NCBI GenBank assembly: GCA_945787715.1
Contig: CALZJE010000020.1
Location: 1 to 48,211 of the forward strand
Reading direction: 5' to 3'
DNA: 48,211 nt
Source of the DNA: an uncultured Ectothiorhodospiraceae bacterium
Lineage (GTDB): Bacteria; Pseudomonadota; Gammaproteobacteria; S012-40
Under the pieces are notes generated by a model. That model saw nothing but the letters and a program-made list of their open reading frames with translations, had not been told where the DNA came from and ran no database searches. The translations under genes and the position numbers were made by a program. This document shows, one piece after another, positions 25,444 to 32,637 of the stretch (position 1 is the stretch's first letter; each line of letters opens with the position of its first letter).

Positions 25444-27132
25444 ATGAAAAACATAGTAATTTATATTATTGTACTTTTTTCAATAGGTATTGAACCTGCT
25501 ATTTCAGATGATGGAAGTATTTTAAGCGATACTCTTCATTGGTACAGCATTATCCCTCCTTTCATGGCAGTTTTATTAGCTTTTATCACTAAACGCTTAC
25601 TGATAAGCCTTGGTGCTGCCATTGTTGTTGGTGCTTTTTTGGCATCACTAAATCAGACTGACTCAACCATCTTTAACACTCTCAGCAATACCAGTGGTTA
25701 TTTTTTTGACAATATAACCAATACTTGGAATTTAACGGTGCTTAGTTTTGTCATTGTTATATTAGCAATGATTTCAGTAATTATTGTCTCTGGAGGGTTA
25801 AAAGGATTGGTTTCACATCTCCTTCCTTTTGCAAACACACCACGCTCCTCCAAGCTTATAACTGCATTCGCAGGCTTTATTGTCTTTATTGATGATTATG
25901 CCAATACAATGATTGTTGGCTCTGCGATGCGACCTATCACAGATCAGTACAGAGTAAGTCGTGAAAAGCTAGCTTTCATTATTGATGCTACGAGTGCTCC
26001 CGTTGCAGGCCTGGCTGTTATCAGCACCTGGATCGGTTTTGAAGTAGGATTGTTTGGCGATGTATCGCAATCGCTATCGCTTGGGAAAAACGGCTATAGC
26101 ATGTTTTTTGATGCACTTGCATTCCGTTTTTACTGCATCATCATGTTAGTTTTTGTCATTATTTCTATAATTACTGAACGAGACTTTGGCCCCATGGCAG
26201 CAGCGGAACAGCGTGCTATGAAAACCGGCGCACTGTTAGCAGCTGATGCACAACCAGCGACAGCCGCATCTTTTTCTCTCGTAGAAGTAGCAAACGATGT
26301 ACGAATTAAAGCTCGTACTGCTTTAATCCCGTTTTTTGTACTATTCACCGTATTATTGGTGGGCTTTTGGTTTGATGGTAATGGTCAACAACATTTTCAA
26401 CAAAATTGGTTTAGCCCATTCTCACTGCAAGTATGGCAAGAGGTCATCTCAAATATAAAAAACAGTACTACGATATTGTTGATATCAGCAATTATTGGAC
26501 TCATTAGTGCTGTTGTTATCAGTATCACGCTCGCTAAAACACCTTTACAATCCATTCAAAAGGCAATATTAATTGGCGTAAAAAGTAGCTTACTGCCGAT
26601 TATGATATTGCTGTTGGCCTGGTCGCTTAAGTCGGTGTGTGATGACCTCGGAACCGGTAAATATATGGTGGAAACACTCTCACCGTATATGAGCCCTCTG
26701 TGGTTTCCTGCACTACTATTTTTTGTTGCTGCAATTACAGCGTTTGGTACAGGAACAAGCTGGGGCACCATGTCAATTCTTATCCCCATCGCGATTCCAT
26801 TAGCCTATGAGCTTGATATGCAAAGCTACGGGCTAATCACAATCATTTCATTAGGCGCAGTTTTAGATGGTGCGATTTTTGGAGATCACTGTTCACCAAT
26901 CTCAGATACAACAATCATGAGTTCCATTGCAAGTAATTGCGACCATCTTCACCATGTGAAAACGCAAATCCCCTACAGCCTTGTTGTTGCTGCGACAGCC
27001 TTGCTGGCCGGTTACCTTCCGGCTGCAGCTGGCCTGTCACCACTAACGAGTTATGGCATTTCTATTTTATTGTTAATTTTAATTTTGTTCAAATTAGGCA
27101 GAAAAATTGACAACTCTATCGCCAAGGCATAA
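25444..27132 (+). CDS. Na+/H+ antiporter, NhaC family
   Basis: A 562-residue inner-membrane transporter with about a dozen hydrophobic segments. It is longer than Bacillus NhaC, partly through a loop near 245-285. The diagnostic C-terminal signature is present: GAIFGDHCSPISDTTIMSS followed by NCDHLHHVKTQIPY. An earlier conserved block, FIDDYANTMIVGS, is also typical. It would exchange sodium for protons and so maintain ion balance; the fine specificity (or amino acid exchange, as in some relatives) cannot be read off. The N-terminus looks like a first TM or cleavable signal ending near SDDG. The stop region overlaps the convergent creA gene by 17 bp. No clear ribosome site precedes the ATG. 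Confidence 0.88.
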   Translation: MKNIVIYIIVLFSIGIEPAISDDGSILSDTLHWYSIIPPFMAVLLAFITKRLLISLGAAIVVGAFLASLNQTDSTIFNTLSNTSGYFFDNITNTWNLTVLSFVIVILAMISVIIVSGGLKGLVSHLLPFANTPRSSKLITAFAGFIVFIDDYANTMIVGSAMRPITDQYRVSREKLAFIIDATSAPVAGLAVISTWIGFEVGLFGDVSQSLSLGKNGYSMFFDALAFRFYCIIMLVFVIISIITERDFGPMAAAEQRAMKTGALLAADAQPATAASFSLVEVANDVRIKARTALIPFFVLFTVLLVGFWFDGNGQQHFQQNWFSPFSLQVWQEVISNIKNSTTILLISAIIGLISAVVISITLAKTPLQSIQKAILIGVKSSLLPIMILLLAWSLKSVCDDLGTGKYMVETLSPYMSPLWFPALLFFVAAITAFGTGTSWGTMSILIPIAIPLAYELDMQSYGLITIISLGAVLDGAIFGDHCSPISDTTIMSSIASNCDHLHHVKTQIPYSLVVAATALLAGYLPAAAGLSPLTSYGISILLLILILFKLGRKIDNSIAKA

Positions 27133-27580
27133 TTGGAATTGCTGAAACACTGTTCTTAGGTGAACCATCGACTAATTTATCACTGTAGGTTAAATAAACG
27201 AGTGTGTTTCGCTTTTTATCGTAATAACGCACGACTTGCATTGTTTTAAAAAGTAGCGAAATACTTTTGCGGAAAACCTTATCACCATCACGTTTACCCT
27301 CTCGGATGTCGTCAGATAAATTGATAGGCCCAACTTGACGACAGGCTAGCGATGCATCAGAGGTATCTTCTGCAACACCAAGCGCACCTGATATTCCACC
27401 CTTTTTCGCACGACTTAAGTAACAAGTTGCACCGGGAATTTTAGGATCATCAAATGCTTCAATCACAATTTTATCATTAGCAGTAAGTAATTTGAAGGTA
27501 GTGCTTACAGTACCGATTTCTTCAGCAACAACGATTGATGAGAGTGAAATACATATCAATATAGCTAAAATATTTTTCAT
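27116..27580 (-). CDS. creA: CreA family periplasmic protein
   Basis: A 154-residue protein that follows E. coli CreA almost end to end: signal peptide MKNILAILICISLSSIVVAEE, then EIGTVSTTFKLL, KIVIEAFDDPKIPG, TCYLSRAKKGG, GVAEDTSDASLACRQVGPI, VVRYYDKKRNTLVYL and the terminal SAIPIMPWR. Two Cys residues probably form a disulfide in the periplasm. The molecular role of CreA is not established; creB/creC/creD are absent here. Convergent with the NhaC-type antiporter and overlapping its 3' end by 17 bp. Upstream, GAGGAG lies close to the ATG. Confidence 0.93.
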   Translation of the reverse strand: MKNILAILICISLSSIVVAEEIGTVSTTFKLLTANDKIVIEAFDDPKIPGATCYLSRAKKGGISGALGVAEDTSDASLACRQVGPINLSDDIREGKRDGDKVFRKSISLLFKTMQVVRYYDKKRNTLVYLTYSDKLVDGSPKNSVSAIPIMPWR

Positions 27581-27811
27581 TTTGCTCCTCGCTAAATATC
27601 TAAAAAAACTTGCCTCTAAACAATACTCAGTACGCAGCTGCTTCGCCGATACCTAGGTAATAATTCTAAAGGCATAGTAGTCTTCCATGATGTTTGACGC
27701 CAATATCCCTACTGGCGACACTTCAAAATCAGCGCCGGCGAATCATGAACTTGAAGCACCCACTGAGTTTTGTTTAGTGGCAAATAAAAAAGTGATTATG
27801 CTGGATAGTTA

Positions 27812-29497
27812 TTATTTGTCATCTTTATCACCACGCCATATATTAACCAGCAGCGCAATTCCCCAAAGGGCCGCTAAAATAAAACCAATAAAACCCCATG
27901 CCGGCAAGCCCATTAGTGTTGGTTGATTTTCAATAGAAGAGACAATTGCGGTACCAACAATTAATGCTGCGATCACCAATCCAATTGTCACTCTGCTTGC
28001 GGCCCGATCAAGCTGATGACCAAAATGATCCAGTCGCTTCATTTCGATATTCACCTGAAAACCGCTGCGGCGCACAGATTTTATAAAACCTTTGATATCG
28101 TTAGGCAAGGAGGCGATAACTTTCGCTAACTCGATACTTTGATCAATCCCTTGCTTCAACATCACATCCGGACGATTTTTTTTGCCAATGATATCCAATA
28201 AAAATGGGGAAGCAACTTCAACTATATTAAAATCAGGATCCAGTCTTCGGCCCACACCATCAAGCGATATTAGTGTTTTAAAAAGCAATGCCAGATCAGC
28301 GGGTAATGTGAGCTCATGTTCACGAAGAATAGCCACAAGATCGGAAAGCAAAGCACCAAAATTAAGCTGTTTTAACGTTCTTCCGTGATAGTGATCCAGG
28401 AAAGTATCAATCTCAATACTTAACGCATCTTCGTTTACCTGACCACTGGGCATCCATTCAAATAGCACGTTGACGACTTCGGGCGTATTTTTTTTCACTA
28501 AGGCATATAATAGTCTGATGATTTCCTCTCTGCGACGAGCGGATAACCGACCGACCATGCCAAAGTCGATCAAGCCCAAGCGATCTTCGGGTAAACAAAT
28601 AATATTACCTAAGTGAGGATCCGCATGAAAAAAGCCGTCCACTAATACCATGTGCATAACGGACTGCGCACCAATAAAAGCGATTCTTTTACGATCGATT
28701 TTTTGATCTTCTTTCGCAACTAATTCGCTGGCACGGATACCTTCAATGAATTCTTGAACATTTAAGGTAGCACTAGACCACTGCCAGTAAATTTTAGGAA
28801 TGACGATATCGGGATAAGATTTCAAATTTTCAGCAATGCGTTCTGCATGGCGGCTCTCCCCTTCCAAATCCAGTTCGCGACGAAGAGAAAGGGAAAATTG
28901 GCGCACCACCTCATCAGGATCAAAACGTTTCAGTTCAGGGTAACTATTGCTTGCGATTTCTGCCAGACGTTTTAACAAGCGTAAATCAGCTTCGATTCGC
29001 CGTTCAATATTCGGCCGACGTATTTTTAAAACAACCTTTTCACCTGTTTTTAGCGTGGCTTTATGAACCTGCGCTATCGACGCGGCAGCAAAGGCCTGAT
29101 TAGAAAATTCGGCAAAAACTTCTTCCGGTTCGCCACCAAGATCTTCACGTAATTGAGGTAAAAGTTCTTCATAAGAGCTGGCGGGGACTTGATCCTGGAG
29201 TTTTTCAAACGCAGTAATCCACTCAGGCCCAAACATATCGACCCGTGTCGCCAACATCTGCCCGAGTTTCACAAATGTGGGACCAAGCTCTTCCATCACT
29301 TTAGTGACACGTTCGGGAGGCTCAAGATCAGCTAATGACTTAGGATCCTTCCATTTTAATACGCGCCCGGCTTTTTCTAGAGCGCTGCTCATCCCCAAGC
29401 GGCGCACCATATCACCAAACCCCCAGCGAATTAGCACCACCGCTATTTCATGTAAGCGTCCCAGATCCCGTGCAGCACTTAACGTTTCGCGTATCAT
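27812..29497 (-). CDS. ABC1/UbiB-family atypical kinase with C-terminal membrane anchor
   Basis: A 561-residue member of the ABC1 (UbiB/COQ8/ADCK) atypical kinase family. The hallmark KxGQ motif (VKLGQ, 76-80) and the Ala-rich loop AAAS (137-140) are present, with the ATP-binding Lys in VVLKI (158), HADPHLGNI and the metal-binding LIDFG. Two membrane helices end the protein (about 500-520 and 530-555). Relatives support ubiquinone synthesis through ATPase activity, but no ubiE or ubiJ gene is adjacent and the gene is paired with a DUF6781-like partner, so I do not call it ubiB. Upstream partner ends 33 bp before the start; the two are probably co-transcribed. Confidence 0.88.
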   Translation of the reverse strand: MIRETLSAARDLGRLHEIAVVLIRWGFGDMVRRLGMSSALEKAGRVLKWKDPKSLADLEPPERVTKVMEELGPTFVKLGQMLATRVDMFGPEWITAFEKLQDQVPASSYEELLPQLREDLGGEPEEVFAEFSNQAFAAASIAQVHKATLKTGEKVVLKIRRPNIERRIEADLRLLKRLAEIASNSYPELKRFDPDEVVRQFSLSLRRELDLEGESRHAERIAENLKSYPDIVIPKIYWQWSSATLNVQEFIEGIRASELVAKEDQKIDRKRIAFIGAQSVMHMVLVDGFFHADPHLGNIICLPEDRLGLIDFGMVGRLSARRREEIIRLLYALVKKNTPEVVNVLFEWMPSGQVNEDALSIEIDTFLDHYHGRTLKQLNFGALLSDLVAILREHELTLPADLALLFKTLISLDGVGRRLDPDFNIVEVASPFLLDIIGKKNRPDVMLKQGIDQSIELAKVIASLPNDIKGFIKSVRRSGFQVNIEMKRLDHFGHQLDRAASRVTIGLVIAALIVGTAIVSSIENQPTLMGLPAWGFIGFILAALWGIALLVNIWRGDKDDK

Positions 29498-29530
29498 TTC
29501 TACTTAAATGGAAATTTAAGGCGTTTGATT

Positions 29531-30169
29531 TTAATCAGACTTACCTTTGGGTTTTATTGCCTCGGCCATACCCGAGAGTATTCCACTGGCAATACTGCCA
29601 AACTGTTCACTCACGGATTTCGATGCTTGAGTTAGTTCACTTATAGTCTCTTTACCAACACCTAACAGAACATCATTAATCCCCTTAACCGCTTCCAACG
29701 CTTCTTTACCTGAAACTGTACCAGTGTTTTTTAAATGATCTGATAATTCTGTTAGCGCGGAACTTGTTAGTTCGGATGTCTGCTTTGCCACGGTATTAAT
29801 CGTATCGATAAAAATATCCTCTAGACTTCTTAGATCATTTATTGCGCTATTTAAATCATCTTTTGCAAACTTTTCAGTACGACTCGCCGTTTCTTCCACC
29901 GCAAGTTTTATGGCAATTGCACTTTTGCTTAATGCATCATCAATACCGTTGAGGGATGCTTGTAATTTTGGTTTGAGTTTATCAGATGAGTCGCCGACGC
30001 CTTCAGAAGCACCTTCTACGACTGCACGAATCACCTCTTTTATGCTATCTTTATCTAATTGGTGATCACTTAACGCTTTTATGGTGATATTTTTTACTTG
30101 CTCACGAATATCATCTTCAGAAACTGCTTTTTTTGCAGCTTCGCGTGTTTCATCGTAATTTTCAGTCAT
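29531..30169 (-). CDS. DUF6781-like helical protein, partner of the ABC1 kinase
   Basis: A start at 30169 (MTENYDETREAAKK) is chosen because GGAG lies six bases upstream; a GTG at 30181 and an ATG at 30175 are in frame but badly placed. The 212-residue product has no signal peptide or TM segment and is predicted almost wholly alpha-helical, with amphipathic stretches such as SLNGIDDALSKSAIAIK and LNSAINDLRSLEDIFIDTI and a Lys-rich tail. It matches what I recall as DUF6781; function unknown. It is the first gene of the pair with the ABC1 kinase, so it may bind membranes or the kinase. An inverted repeat (30213-30250) lies at its promoter. Confidence 0.65.
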   Translation of the reverse strand: MTENYDETREAAKKAVSEDDIREQVKNITIKALSDHQLDKDSIKEVIRAVVEGASEGVGDSSDKLKPKLQASLNGIDDALSKSAIAIKLAVEETASRTEKFAKDDLNSAINDLRSLEDIFIDTINTVAKQTSELTSSALTELSDHLKNTGTVSGKEALEAVKGINDVLLGVGKETISELTQASKSVSEQFGSIASGILSGMAEAIKPKGKSD

Positions 30170-30212
30170 TGCCATCTCCACTTGTTGGTTAGGTGATAAT
30201 AAAGGTCAAGAC

Positions 30213-30250
30213 ATTTGTCAGATTATAATAGGAACAAGCCTCTGACAAAT
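30213..30250. promoter_or_regulatory. Perfect 10-bp inverted repeat at the DUF6781-ABC1 promoter
   Basis: ATTTGTCAGA (30213-30222) and TCTGACAAAT (30241-30250), 18 bases between. On the minus strand a TATAAT lies across the inner edge (30222-30227) and TTGTCA is in the outer arm, a short 15 bases apart. A bound dimer would cover the promoter. It may equally act as an RNA hairpin. Confidence 0.6.
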
Positions 30251-30358
30251 CCCTAGAGAATTTCATGCTTATACCCAAATCATAAACCGAGACTCAACTA
30301 TTCGCCACTTATGTTAATGACAAACACCTGAAAATTGAATAGTTTCACTATAGTGGAC

Positions 30359-30393
30359 ATGCGCACCCCATAAATGAGTGCGCATATTTTTTT
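30359..30393 (+). terminator. Rho-independent terminator on the plus strand, no known gene
   Basis: Stem ATGCGCAC (30359-30366) with GTGCGCAT (30378-30385), 11-base loop, then a run of seven T (30387-30393) on the plus strand. The genes on both sides are on the minus strand, and the minus side has no T-run. It may close an unannotated plus-strand transcript. Confidence 0.65.
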
Positions 30394-30398
30394 AAAAA

Positions 30399-30857
30399 TT
30401 ACGGCAAAACAGAAACTGATGATGCAAAAATAATCTTATCAAATGTTTTGTTCAAAGAACGACTGGTAAAACCTTCCATGGCGACATTCTCAATATAGCT
30501 CACAATATCACCAACTTTTGCATTTATTTGAATACCTGCAATCCAAACTTTATGTCCATCAGCTTCAAGATTCAAATAACTATAACCACCACCGTTGATT
30601 ACTTCAGTCACCTTTCCATTTAATATTGGGCCTTCAGGAACTTTTGGGAAATCTTTTGGCATTGCTGCCATTGGGCTACTCTCACCACCTTGAGGCATAG
30701 AGTGAGGCGATCCCATGCTGTGAGAACTTCCCATATCATGTCCGCCACTGCCATGGGGATTATGACTGACGCCGTCTGCAATTTTATTTTCAGCCAGAAT
30801 TGTTGCGCTAAAAAGCGAAAGAACTGCGATTGCAGCAATCATACGTACATTTATCAT
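30399..30857 (-). CDS. NrfJ-like periplasmic protein with His/Met-rich linker
   Basis: A 152-residue exported protein. The signal peptide ends near ATILA (about 22). A low-complexity linker follows (about 30-60) with repeats of the type HSMGSPHSM, rich in His, Met, Gly and Ser, which could bind copper or another soft metal. The C-terminal 75 residues (NGKVTEVINGGGYSYLNLEADGHKVWIAG, then KVGDIVSYIENVAM and SLNKTFDKIIFAS) follow the pattern of the small NrfJ/OB-like periplasmic domain. No nrf genes are near. GGTGGA lies about eight bases before the ATG. The metal-binding idea is inference from composition. Confidence 0.65.
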   Translation of the reverse strand: MINVRMIAAIAVLSLFSATILAENKIADGVSHNPHGSGGHDMGSSHSMGSPHSMPQGGESSPMAAMPKDFPKVPEGPILNGKVTEVINGGGYSYLNLEADGHKVWIAGIQINAKVGDIVSYIENVAMEGFTSRSLNKTFDKIIFASSVSVLP

Positions 30858-31036
30858 TTTAAAATTCCACCATTAATCAAATTCACTACCCGCCGGATTA
30901 GCAATTGTATTGCTCTATTTTTACCCAACTTACGTAATTACTAATTATTTGCTCTTTATTAAACCTTGGGTTTATCATAAGAGCACGAAAAAGCGACTAT
31001 ACACTGAGATCTAACTATTATCTATGACAACTATTT

Positions 31037-31645
31037 ATGACAACAGATTCTTGGAATAAACGCTACGCAACGTCAAAAAATTTATTTGGCCATTCACCCA
31101 ACGAATTTCTAGTTTCTTATAAAAGACACTTAAAACCGGGGATGACCGCACTCGCGATTGGAGATGGCGAAGCGCAAAATGGAATTTGGTTAGCTCGACA
31201 AGGATTAGATGTTACTTCGGTTGATAACTCACAAGTTGCGCACGAAACCGCTAAACGCCATGCAAAAGAAGCGGGTGTTGCAATGCACATAATCTGTAGT
31301 GACATATTGGATTATCTATCCAGGGGAAAAAAATATGATATTATCGTTCATTTTTTCGTCCATTTACCCGCTCCGTTAAAACAAGATTTGCATCAAAAAA
31401 TCATCAATTCACTAAATCCCACTGGATATGTTTTATTCGAATGTTTTCATAAAGACCAATTACACTACGGAACCGGTGGTCCCCAAGATATTAATATGCT
31501 CTATGATGAAGCTGATATAGAAAGAGAATTCAGCCAACTCAAAATCGATACTTTGCAAAAGAGCATGACCAATGTTTACGAAGAAACACGCGGTTCACAA
31601 CCCGGTGTTTCACTGCAATTTGTAGGATTTAATTCGCGGGATTAA
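31037..31645 (+). CDS. Class I SAM-dependent methyltransferase (TehB-like)
   Basis: A 202-residue cytoplasmic enzyme with the Rossmann methyltransferase fold. Motif I reads ALAIGDGEAQNGIWLA (about 39-54), then an acidic residue after the second strand in VTSVDNS, and a later FVHLP segment. The N-terminal WNKRYATSKNLFGHSPNEFL is typical of the TehB/thiopurine-methyltransferase-like group. Substrate unknown; tellurite resistance should not be assumed. Upstream, a tandem ACAACTATxTATGAC region precedes the ATG without a clear ribosome site. Single gene about 180 bp ahead of yajQ on the same strand. Confidence 0.85.
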   Translation: MTTDSWNKRYATSKNLFGHSPNEFLVSYKRHLKPGMTALAIGDGEAQNGIWLARQGLDVTSVDNSQVAHETAKRHAKEAGVAMHIICSDILDYLSRGKKYDIIVHFFVHLPAPLKQDLHQKIINSLNPTGYVLFECFHKDQLHYGTGGPQDINMLYDEADIEREFSQLKIDTLQKSMTNVYEETRGSQPGVSLQFVGFNSRD

Positions 31646-31826
31646 AAGGTTCGCAATTCAACAGACTCCCCATAATATATTGTCCTGTTATATAATCCTC
31701 AAAAACCTGTATTCTTGGAGCCTGTAGGAGTTAGGTGATTGTAGCGAGGGAAAGATCTTTTGAAGCAATAGATTTATCTTACGTCCGACAGATTCCTAGT
31801 TCAACTCTTAGTAGAAGGAGCAAATA

Positions 31827-32309
31827 ATGCCCGCATTCGATATTGTCTCTGAAGTAGACGCACATGAAATTAGCAACGCAGTTGATCAAGCCCAAAAAGA
31901 AGTAGGCACACGTTACGACTTTAAAAATTGTACCGCTGAAATCGAATATGCTAAAGAGGTTATTACACTAACATCAGACAGTGATTTCCAAGTTAGCCAG
32001 ATGCGAGATGTTCTTTATAATAAAATGACTAAACGTGGTGTGGATATTGGCTGTTTTGAGAAAAGTAGAATTGAAACCACAGGGATGAAGTGCCGTCAAA
32101 AAATCACGATTCGCCAAGGGATTGACAAAGATAACGCCAAAAAAATTATAAAACTGATTAAAGATAAAAAGTTAAAAGTACAAAGTGCAATCCAAGGCGA
32201 ACAAGTTCGTGTCACCGGAAAAAATCGTGACGACCTGCAATCAGTAATCGCTATGCTACGTGAAGCTGATGTTGGAGTGCCACTTCAATATATAAATTTT
32301 CGTGATTAA
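31827..32309 (+). CDS. yajQ: YajQ family nucleotide-binding protein
   Basis: A 160-residue protein, close to the E. coli length of 163. It begins with the diagnostic MPAFDIVSEVD, continues with DQAQKEVGTRYDFKN and IGCFEKSRIETTGMKCRQKI, and ends VGVPLQYINFRD. It has two ferredoxin-like domains. YajQ family members bind nucleotides, and some have been shown to bind cyclic di-GMP and act with a transcription regulator. AAGGAG lies seven bases before the ATG. Single gene in a region that also encodes a GGDEF-EAL protein. Confidence 0.95.
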   Translation: MPAFDIVSEVDAHEISNAVDQAQKEVGTRYDFKNCTAEIEYAKEVITLTSDSDFQVSQMRDVLYNKMTKRGVDIGCFEKSRIETTGMKCRQKITIRQGIDKDNAKKIIKLIKDKKLKVQSAIQGEQVRVTGKNRDDLQSVIAMLREADVGVPLQYINFRD

Positions 32310-32637
32310 AATCGGCTTAGTAAATTGGTGCAATACTTGCGAAAGGAGAAGCGTAGTCGAATCCTAGTCATTCTAGATTTGTAAAAACAAGCACTCTCAA
32401 TTCAAGTGGATATAAATCACCCACCCAATAGAGAGTGACTTATAAAAAAGTTTTGAGGATGAATGAAACAAGGAAAGCTACACCGAGAAGCACTGAATTA
32501 AAAGTTAATCACTTATAACTCAGCACTGACTATGCCCGATAGTATTTATTTGGCAATTTATAAAACACAGTCAGTCATAACTTAAAAAAAAAGGTTATGC
32601 GCGTTGTTCAATATTTTGATCAAGGATTCTCTTTGTT
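32310..32637. other. Intergenic region downstream of yajQ
   Basis: No coding sequence seen. A long-loop inverted repeat CACTCTC (32392-32398) with GAGAGTG (32431-32437) might end yajQ transcription, but it lacks a T-run, so confidence is low. Confidence 0.35.

Noticed and set aside
27687-27926. 79-residue plus-strand frame ahead of and over the ABC1 gene.
   Set aside because: Mostly antisense to the ABC1 kinase end; the rest has no recognisable domain.
27812-29497. Naming the ABC1 kinase ubiB.
   Set aside because: Family membership is clear but ubiquinone-operon neighbours are absent, so the specific role is not supported.
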